The position numbers and the translations under genes are program-made. This document shows, piece by piece, positions 29,156 through 38,398 of a stretch of 64,000 bases of DNA. Position 1 is the first letter of the stretch. The number at the start of each line of letters is the position of its first letter. Location of the stretch: the NCBI GenBank assembly GCA_019456405.1, contig WJXM01000021.1, positions 174,068 to 238,067 of the forward strand, given 5' to 3'. Source of the DNA: Ferrovum sp. (GTDB taxonomy: Bacteria; Pseudomonadota; Gammaproteobacteria; Burkholderiales; Ferrovaceae). The notes under the pieces are model-generated. The model was not told the DNA's origin, did not search any database, and was given only the letters and a program-made list of their open reading frames with translations.

Positions 29156-31708
29156 TTCCTGGGAGATCTCGTGCAGCAGGTCATCATGCAGACGCTGGCG
29201 TTCCATCGGATTCTCCAGGCGTGGAGAAGAAATCAGAAAGACGTCTTCGACGCGTTCGCCCAAGGTATTGATGCGGGCGCCATGCAGATCGATGCCGTGG
29301 CGCAGGAAAACACAGGCCAGTCGGTACAATAATCCGGGACGGTCGCCGGTGACCACGGTCAGCGGGACTTGACCATCGCGCTCCGGATCTCCCAACAGGA
29401 TACGCGGGGGAAAAGGAAAATGGCGGAGTTGGCGGGGCAGGCGCGATTTGCGCGGGGTGGGAAGGGGGCCGGGATGATCCAGTTGTTCCTGTAACTCATT
29501 TTCCATCTGCTTGAGTTGCGTTCGATAATGTTCGGCCGAACTGTGACGGGGCAGTACCTGAAAGGTGTCCAGGGCATGATGATCCAGAGTGGTATGGATA
29601 CGGGCTGCGACGATGGTTTGTCCGGAACGCTCGAAGTATTCACAAAGATGGGCAAACAGACCGGTCCGATCCGGGCTGTAGATCAGGACCTGGAATCCTT
29701 CTCCCACCGGGGAGAGACGTGCCCGTACCCGAGGTTTCAAAGACCCGGCGCAGCCCTGCAAACTACGGGCATGCCAGGCGATGTCCTGGATTTCATGGCG
29801 TCGGAAATAGCCGTCTTCCAAAGTTTTCCACAAGGTCACTTCGGAAACCTCTTGCAAGCCATAGTGTTTCAGGATTTTCAGGGCTTGAGTTTGACGACTT
29901 GCACTGGGTTCATCATGAGCCATTTGCTCTCCTTCCAGAACCCGTTCGGTTAGGCGATACAGATCCTCCAGAAGTTTTCCTTTCCAGGCATTCCATACCT
30001 TGGGGCTGGTGCCCCGGATATCGGCTACGGTGAGCAGGTAGAGGGCAGTCAGGCGACGCAGGTTTCCCATTTGTTCGGCAAAACGGAGGATCACTGCGGG
30101 GTCTGAAAGATCCTGTTTCTGGGCCACTGCAGAAAAATTGAGATGTTGTTCCACCAGCCAGCCCACCAATTGCGTATCGGCTCGGGGCAAGCGGTGTTGG
30201 CGACAAAAATAGAGGGCGTCCGAACGACCGAGTTGAGCATGATTTCCGCCTCGTCCTTTGGCAATGTCATGAAAGAGTGCCGCCAGAATCAACAGATCAG
30301 GGCGGTCGAATCGTTGCATCAGGGTGGAGCAGAGAGGAAATTCATGGTCGAAACGAGGCAGGGAAAAGCGGCGCAGGTTGCGGATGACTCGCAGGGTGTG
30401 CTCGTCTACCGTATAGGCATGGTACAGATCATGCTGCATTTGTCCCACGATGCGCCCGAAGGCTGGCAGGTAACGTCCCAGAACCCCAAGATAATTCATG
30501 CGTCTCAGGACGTCGGCGGTACGCGTCGGTTGTCTCAGGATTTCGAGAAATTGTTGCTGATGCACCGGGTTGGAACGAAAGGTTGCGTTGATATGACGTT
30601 TCCCACGCCAGACGGCGCGCAAGACCTCGGGCGTGAAACCACGCAGGTCAGGGTATTGCTGGAGCAGAAGGAAGGCATTGAAGAGGAGTTCTGGTTTCTG
30701 GTCCAGAAATGTCCCGGGGGTAGTGCCCAGCAAATCTCCCTGCCGTATGAAGGGTTCTCGCAAGGGAACGGGGGGGGTGTGCACGGGTCGGGTGCGTTCT
30801 TCGATTTGTTCCACCAGAATAGCATTCATCAATAAAACGGATTTGGCGGTCTTGTAGTAGGCTTGCATCAACCCTTCGCTGGCGCGTCGTTGCCCACTGT
30901 CTTGCCAACCGAGTTGAAGGGCGAGCGGTGTCTGGTAATCGAAGAGGAGACGGTCTTCACGGCGTTGTGCAAGACCCTGCAAACGAATTCGCAAATCCTG
31001 TAAAAACCCCCAGAGCGCACGTGCCTGTCGCGCTTCAGCCGCGCTGATCAGTCCGGCCTGAGTGAAAGAAGTCCAACCGGGATTTAATCCTGCGCCCCAT
31101 GCGATCCAGAAGATTGTGTGCAGATCGCGCAGTCCTCCCGGACTTTCCTTGAGATTGGGTTCCAGATTGAAGGCGGTGTCGTGGTGTTTGTGATGGCGCT
31201 GGCGCTGTTCCTGAATTTTGCCGGCTCTGAAGGCACTCCGATCCAGAGTGGCGGGAAGTTTTTGACAAAGTTCCTGTTGGGAGCGTCGTTTCCCGCTGAG
31301 GAATCGTTGTTCGGACAGGTTGGTGGCGATGGTCAGGTCTTGAATGGCTTCTTCCAGGCATTCGGCTTCAGTACGGACGCTGTGACCGACTTCCAATCCG
31401 ATATCCCAGAGGGCTCCAATGAAGGATTCAATGCGTTGAGCGAGGAAGTCGTTTGCTTGCCCGGGCAACAGGATGAGCAGATCGATGTCGGAATAGGGAT
31501 ACAACTCTCCGCGCCCATAGCCGCCCACGGCCACTAACGTGGCGTCTTGTTTGAAGTCGTGCGTGATCCAGAGTTGGCACAGGGTTTCATCCACGATGGC
31601 GCACCATTGCTTGAGGATGCGCCGAGGGGAAGGGCGGTGCAGGTAGGCGTCAAAAAGTTCGGTTCTTTTTTTTTGGAGTTGGGATTTGAGCGTGGCTGCG
31701 GTGTGCAT
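29150..31708 (-). CDS. glnD: [Protein-PII] uridylyltransferase / uridylyl-removing enzyme
   Basis: Nitrogen sensor that uridylylates PII at low glutamine and removes UMP at high glutamine. 852 residues. Domain order: nucleotidyltransferase (GGYGRGELYPYSDIDLLILL, with the Gly-Arg-Gly and Asp-x-Asp residues), a helical GlnD domain, an HD hydrolase domain (LAALFHDIAKGRGGNHAQLG) and two C-terminal ACT domains (LIYSPDRTGLFAHLCEYF; VTGDRPGLLYRLACVFL). The start at 31708 (MHTAATLKSQ) is preferred because the longer frame would enter map. The map stop is just 2 bases upstream, so the pair is likely co-transcribed. No glnB or glnK is seen here. Confidence 0.95.
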   Translation of the reverse strand: MHTAATLKSQLQKKRTELFDAYLHRPSPRRILKQWCAIVDETLCQLWITHDFKQDATLVAVGGYGRGELYPYSDIDLLILLPGQANDFLAQRIESFIGALWDIGLEVGHSVRTEAECLEEAIQDLTIATNLSEQRFLSGKRRSQQELCQKLPATLDRSAFRAGKIQEQRQRHHKHHDTAFNLEPNLKESPGGLRDLHTIFWIAWGAGLNPGWTSFTQAGLISAAEARQARALWGFLQDLRIRLQGLAQRREDRLLFDYQTPLALQLGWQDSGQRRASEGLMQAYYKTAKSVLLMNAILVEQIEERTRPVHTPPVPLREPFIRQGDLLGTTPGTFLDQKPELLFNAFLLLQQYPDLRGFTPEVLRAVWRGKRHINATFRSNPVHQQQFLEILRQPTRTADVLRRMNYLGVLGRYLPAFGRIVGQMQHDLYHAYTVDEHTLRVIRNLRRFSLPRFDHEFPLCSTLMQRFDRPDLLILAALFHDIAKGRGGNHAQLGRSDALYFCRQHRLPRADTQLVGWLVEQHLNFSAVAQKQDLSDPAVILRFAEQMGNLRRLTALYLLTVADIRGTSPKVWNAWKGKLLEDLYRLTERVLEGEQMAHDEPSASRQTQALKILKHYGLQEVSEVTLWKTLEDGYFRRHEIQDIAWHARSLQGCAGSLKPRVRARLSPVGEGFQVLIYSPDRTGLFAHLCEYFERSGQTIVAARIHTTLDHHALDTFQVLPRHSSAEHYRTQLKQMENELQEQLDHPGPLPTPRKSRLPRQLRHFPFPPRILLGDPERDGQVPLTVVTGDRPGLLYRLACVFLRHGIDLHGARINTLGERVEDVFLISSPRLENPMERQRLHDDLLHEISQEQ

Positions 31709-31710
31709 GA

Positions 31711-32508
31711 TCAGGGGGCGGGAGGTGTCCCGGCAGATAGGGTCAGAACCTCGAATCCCTCCGGTGTGACCAGAATCGTATGTTCCCACTGGGCAGACAA
31801 ACTGTGGTCGGCGGTGACAATGGTCCAGCCATCACCCAATGGGCGGATATCTTTCCGCCCGGCATTGATCATGGGCTCGATGGTGAAAATCATGCCGGCT
31901 TCGAGGCGCAAGCCGCTGCCTTTTCTGCCGTAATGCAGAACCTGCGGCTCTTCGTGAAAATGGCGCCCAATCCCATGACCACAAAATTCGCGGACCACGC
32001 TGTATCCTGCTTTTTCGGCAAAGGTCTGGATGGCATGGCCAATGTCTCCCAGATGTCGGTCCGGTGCAACGACACGGATGCCATGCCAGAGGGATTCATA
32101 CGTCAGGTCACAAAGACGGCGGGCCTGCTTGCTGACCTCTCCCACACAAAACATGCGGCTGGTATCCCCATGAAATCCTTCCTTGATGACAGTGATGTCG
32201 AGATTGACGATGTCCCCATTCCTGAGGATGCGATCGCCGGGAATGCCGTGACAGACCTGGTGGTTGACTGAAGTGCAAATCGAACGAGGGTAGGGACGAT
32301 GTCCTTTGGGCGCGTAATTCAGTGGCGCAGGGATGGTTTGTTGAACCTCGACCATGTAGTCATGGCACAGACGGTCTAAATGGTCGGTGGTGACCCCCGG
32401 AATGACATGGGGAGTGATGTAGTCCAGTACTTCAGCGGCGAGCCGGCAGGCGATACGCATTTTATGAATTTCTTCGGGATTTTTCAGACTGACGGCAGAA
32501 GGAGGCAT
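31711..32508 (-). CDS. map: Methionine aminopeptidase, type I
   Basis: Removes the initiator Met from nascent proteins. 265 residues, type Ia. Metal ligands are visible in NLDITVIKEGFHGDTSRMF (two Asp), HGIGRHFHEEPQVLH (His), FTIEPMIN (Glu) and QWEHTILV (Glu). A GGAGG-type site lies just upstream of the ATG. It is divergent from rpsB, as in many proteobacteria, and leads the map-glnD pair. The 152-base region shared with rpsB contains the likely promoters. Confidence 0.96.
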   Translation of the reverse strand: MPPSAVSLKNPEEIHKMRIACRLAAEVLDYITPHVIPGVTTDHLDRLCHDYMVEVQQTIPAPLNYAPKGHRPYPRSICTSVNHQVCHGIPGDRILRNGDIVNLDITVIKEGFHGDTSRMFCVGEVSKQARRLCDLTYESLWHGIRVVAPDRHLGDIGHAIQTFAEKAGYSVVREFCGHGIGRHFHEEPQVLHYGRKGSGLRLEAGMIFTIEPMINAGRKDIRPLGDGWTIVTADHSLSAQWEHTILVTPEGFEVLTLSAGTPPAP

Positions 32509-32528
32509 GGGTCGAGAATTTGGGTTGG

Positions 32529-32558
32529 TTGATTATTGTGAAGTCGGGATGGTATCAT
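32529..32558 (+). promoter_or_regulatory. Candidate sigma70 promoter for rpsB-tsf
   Basis: TTGATT (32529-32534) and TATCAT (32553-32558) with an 18-base spacer lie 102 bases before the rpsB start. Four of six and five of six bases match consensus. The resulting leader of about 95 bases would contain the structured element noted separately. Confidence 0.45.
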
Positions 32559-32582
32559 AAAGGGCTTTATGGCAATTTCACA

Positions 32583-32630
32583 CGCCGGTTAAAACACAGG
32601 GTGCCTTGAAAAAGGTGAAATGGACCGGCG
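32583..32630 (+). promoter_or_regulatory. Structured rpsB 5' leader, possible S2 autoregulatory element
   Basis: CGCCGGT (32583-32589) can pair perfectly with ACCGGCG (32624-32630). Nested inside is a small hairpin CCTT-GAAA-AAGG (32604-32615) capped by a GNRA tetraloop. The element ends about 30 bases before the rpsB ATG. In E. coli, rpsB-tsf is autoregulated by protein S2 through its leader; equivalence here is an inference from position and structure only. Confidence 0.4.
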
Positions 32631-32660
32631 GCGGCTCAACCCTCGATCAGGAGTTTTACC

Positions 32661-33404
32661 ATGTCAGTCACCATGCGACAAATGCTGGAAGCTGGAGTTC
32701 ATTTCGGACACCAGACTCGTTACTGGAATCCCAAGATGGCCCCGTTCATTTTTGGCCACCGCAACAAGATTCACATCATCAATCTGGAAAAGACGCTTCC
32801 TCTTTATCAGGAGGCCATGACCTTCGTGCGTCGTCTGGCCGCCAACAATCAGTCGATCCTGTTTGTCGGAACCAAACGTCAGGCGCGCGACATCGTGCGT
32901 GAGGAAGCACTGCGCTCGGGTTCTCCCTTTGTGGACCACCGTTGGCTGGGCGGGATGCTCACAAATTTCAAAACCGTCAAGCAATCGATCAAGCGCCTCA
33001 ATGATCTTTCCTTGATGATCGAAGATGGTTCCATGGATCGTTTGTCCAAGAAAGAAGCGTTGAACTATCAACGCGAAAAAGAAAAACTGGCGCGCAGTCT
33101 GGGGGGGATCGTGTCCATGAATGGCGTACCGGACGCATTGTTCGTGATAGACGTGGGCTACCAAAAAAATGCTGTGGTAGAAGCACGAAAGTTGGGGATT
33201 CCCATCATTGGTATCGTGGATACCAACAATTCCACGGAAGGCATCGATTATGTCATTCCAGGGAACGATGATTCGACTCGAGCCATTCGACTCTATGCCC
33301 GTGGAGTGGCGGACGCCATTCTGGAAGGGCGTGCCCAAAGCCTCAATGAGGCCATTGCGGGAGAAGAATTTGTAGAAGAGGAAAGTGACGTTTCCGAGGC
33401 CTGA
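32661..33404 (+). CDS. rpsB: Small ribosomal subunit protein uS2
   Basis: Ribosomal protein S2, 247 residues. The N-terminal signature [20 protein letters not shown] and the later [17 protein letters not shown] and [11 protein letters not shown] are unmistakable. The start ATG is preceded by AGGAG. It begins the rpsB-tsf-pyrH-frr translation operon, the standard proteobacterial order, with a hairpin before tsf. Confidence 0.98.
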   Translation: MSVTMRQMLEAGVHFGHQTRYWNPKMAPFIFGHRNKIHIINLEKTLPLYQEAMTFVRRLAANNQSILFVGTKRQARDIVREEALRSGSPFVDHRWLGGMLTNFKTVKQSIKRLNDLSLMIEDGSMDRLSKKEALNYQREKEKLARSLGGIVSMNGVPDALFVIDVGYQKNAVVEARKLGIPIIGIVDTNNSTEGIDYVIPGNDDSTRAIRLYARGVADAILEGRAQSLNEAIAGEEFVEEESDVSEA

Positions 33405-33422
33405 AGAGTCGGAAACTGATGC

Positions 33423-33439
33423 CCCCCGCCAAGCGGGGG
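33423..33439 (+). promoter_or_regulatory. GC-rich hairpin between rpsB and tsf
   Basis: CCCCCGC pairs perfectly with GCGGGGG around a CAA loop (7 bp). It lies 18 bases after the rpsB stop and 15 bases before the tsf ribosome-binding site. No U-run follows, so an attenuator or mRNA-stability role is more likely than full termination. Confidence 0.5.
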
Positions 33440-33466
33440 TTCCTGGATTAATTGAAGGAGTACGCT

Positions 33467-34351
33467 ATGGCGGAGATTACCGCATCGATGGTGAAGGAAT
33501 TGCGCGAACGCACAGGTTTGGGCATGATGGAATGCAAGAAGGCATTGACCGAGGCTCAGGGAGAGATGAAAGCCGCAGAAGATCTGTTGCGCATTCGGAG
33601 TGGAGCCAAAGCCAGCAAGGCCGCGACTCGGGTGGCTGCAGAAGGCGTGGTGGCAGTAGTCATCCATTCGGATGCTCGGGTCGGCGCACTGGTGGAAGTC
33701 AACTGCGAAACCGATTTTGTGGCCAAGAATGAAGAGTTCATGGCTTTTGCGCGCACGGCAGCCGAGTGTGTGGCGTGTGAGGACCCAGCGACAGTGGATG
33801 CATTGGCCCAGTGTTCTCTGCCCGCAGGCGGGGTTCTGGAAGACATTCGGCAGGCCCTGGTCATGAAGTTGGGTGAAAATATGACCTTGCGTCGTTTCGT
33901 TCGCTACGAGACCACTGGACATCTGGCCCAGTACATGCATGGGCAAAAAATTGGTGTATTGGTGGACATGATCGGGGGGGATGCGGCGTTGGGGCGTGAC
34001 ATTGCCATGCATATTGCGGCCAGCAAACCCGTGTGTGTTTCTGCGGCAGAGGTTCCCGCTGAATTACTCCGGCGCGAGCGCGAAATTTATACGGCACAAG
34101 CTGCAGAATCCGGAAAGCCGGCAGAGATCGTAGCCAAGATGGTGGAGGGGCGGGTTCAGAAATATTTGGCCGAGGTGACTTTGGTTGGGCAGCCCTTTGT
34201 CAAGAATCCGGATCAAACCGTCGAAGTTCTGCTCAAGAGTCGGGGTGCCAACGTGCAGCGCTTCTCTATGCTGGTGGTGGGTGAAGGCATCGAGAAAAAA
34301 GTTGAGAACTTTGCGGCAGAAGTCGCCGCTGCCGCAGGTACGATGGCTTGA
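33467..34351 (+). CDS. tsf: Translation elongation factor Ts
   Basis: Nucleotide exchange factor for EF-Tu. 294 residues. The UBA-like N-terminal domain ([20 protein letters not shown]) is followed by core subdomains with the signature [15 protein letters not shown], and a coiled-coil region near the C-terminus. ATG 33467 is fixed by GAAGGAG at 33454-33460; the open frame starts 5 codons earlier without support. pyrH follows 13 bases later. Confidence 0.98.
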   Translation: MAEITASMVKELRERTGLGMMECKKALTEAQGEMKAAEDLLRIRSGAKASKAATRVAAEGVVAVVIHSDARVGALVEVNCETDFVAKNEEFMAFARTAAECVACEDPATVDALAQCSLPAGGVLEDIRQALVMKLGENMTLRRFVRYETTGHLAQYMHGQKIGVLVDMIGGDAALGRDIAMHIAASKPVCVSAAEVPAELLRREREIYTAQAAESGKPAEIVAKMVEGRVQKYLAEVTLVGQPFVKNPDQTVEVLLKSRGANVQRFSMLVVGEGIEKKVENFAAEVAAAAGTMA

Positions 34352-34364
34352 TACAGGGAAGACC

Positions 34365-35078
34365 ATGAAACTTGCTTACCAACGTATTCTCTTGAAACTG
34401 TCGGGTGAAGCCCTGATGGGGGAGGATGCTTATGGCATCAATCGAGCCACGATCGATCGTATCGTGGCTGAGATTGCCGCCGTTGTGCGGCAGGGGGTGC
34501 AAGTTGCCGTGGTGATTGGCGGGGGTAATATCTTTCGCGGGGTGGCGCCCGGAGCCGAAGGAATGGACCGCGCTACCGCTGACTATATGGGAATGCTGGC
34601 TACGGTCATGAATGCCTTGGCTTTGCAGGATGCCATGCGACGGGTGGATGTGGTCAGTCGGGTTCAGTCTGCTCTGAATCTGGAGCAGGTGGCGGAACCT
34701 TACATTCGTGGTAAGGCGCTACGTTATCTGGAAGAAGGCAAGGTGGTGATTTTTGCTGCAGGGACGGGCAATCCGTTTTTTACGACGGACACGGCAGCCG
34801 CGCTGCGGGGGGCAGAGATCAGTGCGGAGGTGGTACTCAAAGCGACTAAAGTGGACGGTATTTATACGGACGATCCAAAAAAGAACCCGGACGCTCGCCG
34901 CTATGTACGCCTCACCTTTGAAGAGGCTATCATCAACAATCTGAAAGTGATGGATGCAACGGCCCTGACCCTGTGTCGGGACCAGAATCTGCCTATCGGC
35001 GTGTTCAGCATTTTCAAACCGGGTGCTTTGATGCGTGTCGTTCGGGGTGAACCTGAAGGCACCTTTGTGACGAATTGA
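34365..35078 (+). CDS. pyrH: Uridylate kinase
   Basis: UMP to UDP kinase of the amino-acid-kinase fold, allosterically controlled by GTP and UTP in bacteria. 237 residues. Signatures are [14 protein letters not shown] at the N-terminus, [11 protein letters not shown], and [19 protein letters not shown], with [15 protein letters not shown] in the ATP-binding half. The start ([11 protein letters not shown]) is the third gene of the rpsB operon, between tsf and frr as usual. Confidence 0.97.
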   Translation: MKLAYQRILLKLSGEALMGEDAYGINRATIDRIVAEIAAVVRQGVQVAVVIGGGNIFRGVAPGAEGMDRATADYMGMLATVMNALALQDAMRRVDVVSRVQSALNLEQVAEPYIRGKALRYLEEGKVVIFAAGTGNPFFTTDTAAALRGAEISAEVVLKATKVDGIYTDDPKKNPDARRYVRLTFEEAIINNLKVMDATALTLCRDQNLPIGVFSIFKPGALMRVVRGEPEGTFVTN

Positions 35079-35092
35079 AAGGGTAAGGTCAG

Positions 35093-35650
35093 ATGATTTC
35101 CGATATCAAGAAGACTACCGAACAGAAAATGGCCAAATCCGTGGAAACCCTCAAGGCGGATTTGGCCAAGGTGCGAACGGGTCGAGCCCATGCCGGTTTG
35201 CTGGATCACGTTCGAGTGGATTATTACGGAACCCCTACCCCACTCAACCAGGTGGCGAGTGTCAATCTGGTGGATGCACGAACCATTGGGGTCAATCCGT
35301 ATGAGAAAAAAATGGGCGCAGTGATCGAAAAGGCCATCCGGGAGTCTGACCTCGGTCTCAATCCCTCCGCTCAGGGGGATCTGATCCGGGTTCCCATGCC
35401 TTCTTTGACCGAAGAGCGGCGACGTGACCTGACCAAGGTGGTCAAGTCTGAATCCGAAGGCGGACGTGTGGCGGTGCGCAATATTCGACGCGATGCCTTG
35501 GCGCAGTTCAAGGAAATGGTCAAAGCCAAAACCCTTTCGGAAGATGAGGAGCGGCGTGCGCAGGAGGACATCCAGAAAATGACCGATCGTTTCATTCAGG
35601 AAATCGACAAGATGCTGGCCGTCAAGGAAGCCGAGTTGATGGCGGTTTGA
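35093..35650 (+). CDS. frr: Ribosome recycling factor
   Basis: Splits post-termination ribosomes with EF-G. 185 residues, exact family length. The helical-bundle signature [20 protein letters not shown], then [12 protein letters not shown], and [15 protein letters not shown] are present. It lies 14 bases after pyrH and runs to the edge of uppS. Confidence 0.98.
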   Translation: MISDIKKTTEQKMAKSVETLKADLAKVRTGRAHAGLLDHVRVDYYGTPTPLNQVASVNLVDARTIGVNPYEKKMGAVIEKAIRESDLGLNPSAQGDLIRVPMPSLTEERRRDLTKVVKSESEGGRVAVRNIRRDALAQFKEMVKAKTLSEDEERRAQEDIQKMTDRFIQEIDKMLAVKEAELMAV

Positions 35651-35670
35651 CGGTTCGGCGCAAACTTTCC

Positions 35671-36429
35671 ATGGTCAGGGCAAAAAGTTCCACCCAGGCG
35701 ATCCCGGACGTTGCCACGATTCCCAAACACATCGCCATTATCATGGACGGCAATGGGCGCTGGGCTCGTCAGCGTCTTTTGCCGCGGATCGCAGGACATC
35801 GCAAGGGAAGCGAGGCAGTACGCACTCTGGTGGAATCGGGGTTGCAATGTGGCATTCCCTACCTGACACTCTTTGCTTTCAGCAGCGAAAATTGGCGTCG
35901 TCCGGCAGATGAGGTCGGTTTGCTCATGCAACTTTTCAGGCACATGCTGGAAAAAGAAATTCAGCAACTGCACGGAGCGGGGGTGCGTTTACGCGTGATT
36001 GGAGACCGGTCGCCCCTAGGCAATAAATTGCAGATGCTGATCGAAGAAGCGGAACGGCTGACTTTGGCCAATCAGGCGTTGACCTTGACGCTCGCGGTGA
36101 ATTATGGGGGACGCTGGGATATTCTGCAGGCGGTCAATGCCTGGAACGCCGCGCATCCTGCCTCGGCGCATCCCATGACCGAAGCGGATTTGCAGGCCCA
36201 TCTCTGCCTGGGTGATCTGCCGGAGCCGGACCTGTTCATTCGCACCGGAGGCGAACAACGCATCAGCAACTTTCTGCTTTGGCAGTTGGCGTACACAGAG
36301 TTTTATTTTACCGAAACCCTCTGGCCAGACTTTGATCGCGTTGCGCTGGATCAGGCCATTCGTTCCTATCAGAGCCGTGAACGACGTTTTGGTCGGACCA
36401 GTGAACAATGCTCCGCACTCGGCTCCTGA
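35671..36429 (+). CDS. uppS: Di-trans,poly-cis-undecaprenyl-diphosphate synthase
   Basis: Makes the C55 lipid carrier precursor for peptidoglycan and LPS from FPP and IPP. 252 residues. The catalytic Asp is D26 in [47 protein letters not shown] and the C-terminal [19 protein letters not shown], then AYTEFYFT, complete the family set. ATG 35671 is chosen. A TTG at 35647, overlapping the frr stop, would add 8 residues. Neither has a good ribosome-binding site. It overlaps cdsA by 22 bases. Confidence 0.95.
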   Translation: MVRAKSSTQAIPDVATIPKHIAIIMDGNGRWARQRLLPRIAGHRKGSEAVRTLVESGLQCGIPYLTLFAFSSENWRRPADEVGLLMQLFRHMLEKEIQQLHGAGVRLRVIGDRSPLGNKLQMLIEEAERLTLANQALTLTLAVNYGGRWDILQAVNAWNAAHPASAHPMTEADLQAHLCLGDLPEPDLFIRTGGEQRISNFLLWQLAYTEFYFTETLWPDFDRVALDQAIRSYQSRERRFGRTSEQCSALGS

Positions 36430-37217
36430 CCGCATCCGTACTCTTGGTGGTAGTGGGCCTGAGTTTGTTCTGGGCATCCCCTCCGGTATGGGATGGCTTA
36501 GTGGCAGGAGTCATGATTTGGGCGGGTTGGGAGTGGGCGGGTCTGGCGAAAGTGGCCTTCTGGCAACGCTGTCTGTATGCCTTGCTGCTTCTGCTGTTCT
36601 ATCAGATCGGACGGGAGTCTGTCTGGCAAAACCTGTGGATGGAGGTGTCTCTGGTTTTCTGGATTGCCTTGGTTCCTCTGTGGATGAAACGGCAATGGCG
36701 GATCAGGGGGACCCCGCTTCTCGCCGTTGGCCTCCTGGTGCTGCTCCCCACGGGTTGGTCCCTCACGCTTCTTCAACATCAGGGTAATCTGGTGCTTCTG
36801 GCCCTGATGGCCGTACTCTGGATATCGGACAGCGCGGCCTATTTTACGGGTCGTGTCTGGGGAAGGCACAGACTGGCCCCTGCCATCAGCCCGGGAAAAA
36901 CCTGGGAAGGGGTGGCTGGCGCATGGCTGACGGTGACCGTCTACGGGGGAATCTGGTGGTGTCTGGCGCGTACAGGAGCATCTTCCATGACCCAACTGGT
37001 CAATCACCTGGGATGGGTCTGGTTCCCGCTTATTTGGGGACTGGTCGGGTTGGGTATTTTGGGGGATCTGTTTGAATCCTGGATCAAACGTTGTGCCGGC
37101 GTCAAGGACAGCGGCAGGGGTTTGCCGGGGCATGGCGGGGTTCTGGACCGAATCGATGCGCTGACGGCAACGCTTCCCTTGGCAGCCTTGAGCATTCATC
37201 TTCTGGGGGGTGCATGA
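36408..37217 (+). CDS. cdsA: Phosphatidate cytidylyltransferase
   Basis: Makes CDP-diacylglycerol, the precursor of all bacterial phospholipids. 269 residues with about seven to eight hydrophobic helices. The C-terminal CDP-alcohol-activating signature is present: [23 protein letters not shown], then [20 protein letters not shown] and [10 protein letters not shown]. It overlaps uppS by 22 bases and dxr by ATGA, consistent with coupled translation of this isoprenoid/lipid block. Confidence 0.95.
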   Translation: MLRTRLLTASVLLVVVGLSLFWASPPVWDGLVAGVMIWAGWEWAGLAKVAFWQRCLYALLLLLFYQIGRESVWQNLWMEVSLVFWIALVPLWMKRQWRIRGTPLLAVGLLVLLPTGWSLTLLQHQGNLVLLALMAVLWISDSAAYFTGRVWGRHRLAPAISPGKTWEGVAGAWLTVTVYGGIWWCLARTGASSMTQLVNHLGWVWFPLIWGLVGLGILGDLFESWIKRCAGVKDSGRGLPGHGGVLDRIDALTATLPLAALSIHLLGGA

Positions 37218-38398
37218 AGCAACACTTGACCATTCTGGGGGCCACCGGCAGTATCGGCATGAGTACCCTGGAGGTCGTTCGACGTCATCCAGAATGCTAC
37301 GAAATTCATGCCTTGACTGCACATCGCAACCTGCTAGGATTGGCGCGACAATGTGTGGACTTTCGTCCTCGCTTGGCGGTGGTGCCCGAGGTGTCTCAAC
37401 TGGATGAACTGGCGCAGATCCTGCGCGCATTGGATCCGGACTGTCCCACGGAATTGAGGGCGGGCGAGGGTGCGCTCGAAGAAGTTGCTGCGGCCCCGGA
37501 AGTGACTACGGTGATGGCCGCCATCGTGGGTGCTGCTGGCTTGGCCTCAACCTTGGCGGCGGCCCGCGCGGGGAAAAAAATACTTCTGGCCAATAAAGAA
37601 TCTCTGGTCATGTCAGGCCCCTTGATGATGCAGGCCGTAGTACAGGGTGGGGCCTGCCTGCTTCCTGTGGACAGCGAGCATAATGCCATCTTCCAATGCT
37701 GGCCGAATGACGAGGGGGGGCGTTCCGGCGTGGAAAAAATTCTATTGACGGCCTCCGGTGGTCCTTTTCTGAACACGCCGTTGCAAGATTTGGCCAACGT
37801 CACGCCGGAACAAGCATGTCAGCATCCCAAATGGCGCATGGGTAAAAAGATTTCGGTGGATTCGGCGACCATGATGAACAAGGGACTGGAACTGATCGAA
37901 GCCTGCTGGTTATTTGGTTTGCCGCCCGAAAAAGTTGAGATCGTCATTCATCCCCAGAGTCTGGTTCACTCTCTGGTCGGGTTCATCGACGGTTCGTTGT
38001 TGGCCCAGTTGGGGTATACGGACATGAGGATTCCCATTGCCCATGCTTTGGCTTATCCCGAACGTCAATCCTCTGGAGTGCCCTTGCTTGATTTGACCAC
38101 GGCGGGTCCTTTGACTTTTTTGCCTCTGGAACGGGAACGTTTTCCGGCCGTGGTATTGGCGGAACAAGCCATGCAGGCCGGGGGGACGGGTCCCACGCTA
38201 CTGAATGCCGCCAACGAGGTGGCTGTGGCGGCGTTTTTGGCGGGACATTTGAATTTTCGGGCGATCACTGACACCATAGCGCGGGTGCTCGACCAAATCC
38301 CACCTCAAGCATGTACCACCTTGGAAGGGGTCATCGAAGCGGATCGACGGGCACGGCAGTCCACCGAGCAGATCCTGTCCGGTAGAAGCGCGTGCTGA
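37214..38398 (+). CDS. dxr: 1-deoxy-D-xylulose 5-phosphate reductoisomerase
   Basis: First committed step of the MEP isoprenoid pathway, forming MEP with NADPH. 394 residues. The NADPH motif GATGSIG (9-15) opens the protein; LANKESLVMSG, LPVDSEHNAIFQC, and KKISVDSATMMNKGLE carry the metal and substrate residues. The start is ATG 37214 overlapping the cdsA stop; a longer open frame upstream is inside cdsA. The last 7 bases overlap the rseP GTG. Confidence 0.97.
   Translation: MKQHLTILGATGSIGMSTLEVVRRHPECYEIHALTAHRNLLGLARQCVDFRPRLAVVPEVSQLDELAQILRALDPDCPTELRAGEGALEEVAAAPEVTTVMAAIVGAAGLASTLAAARAGKKILLANKESLVMSGPLMMQAVVQGGACLLPVDSEHNAIFQCWPNDEGGRSGVEKILLTASGGPFLNTPLQDLANVTPEQACQHPKWRMGKKISVDSATMMNKGLELIEACWLFGLPPEKVEIVIHPQSLVHSLVGFIDGSLLAQLGYTDMRIPIAHALAYPERQSSGVPLLDLTTAGPLTFLPLERERFPAVVLAEQAMQAGGTGPTLLNAANEVAVAAFLAGHLNFRAITDTIARVLDQIPPQACTTLEGVIEADRRARQSTEQILSGRSAC

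Noticed and set aside
33423..33439. Rho-independent terminator between rpsB and tsf
   Set aside because: No U-run follows the stem and tsf is expected to be co-transcribed; kept only as a regulatory hairpin.
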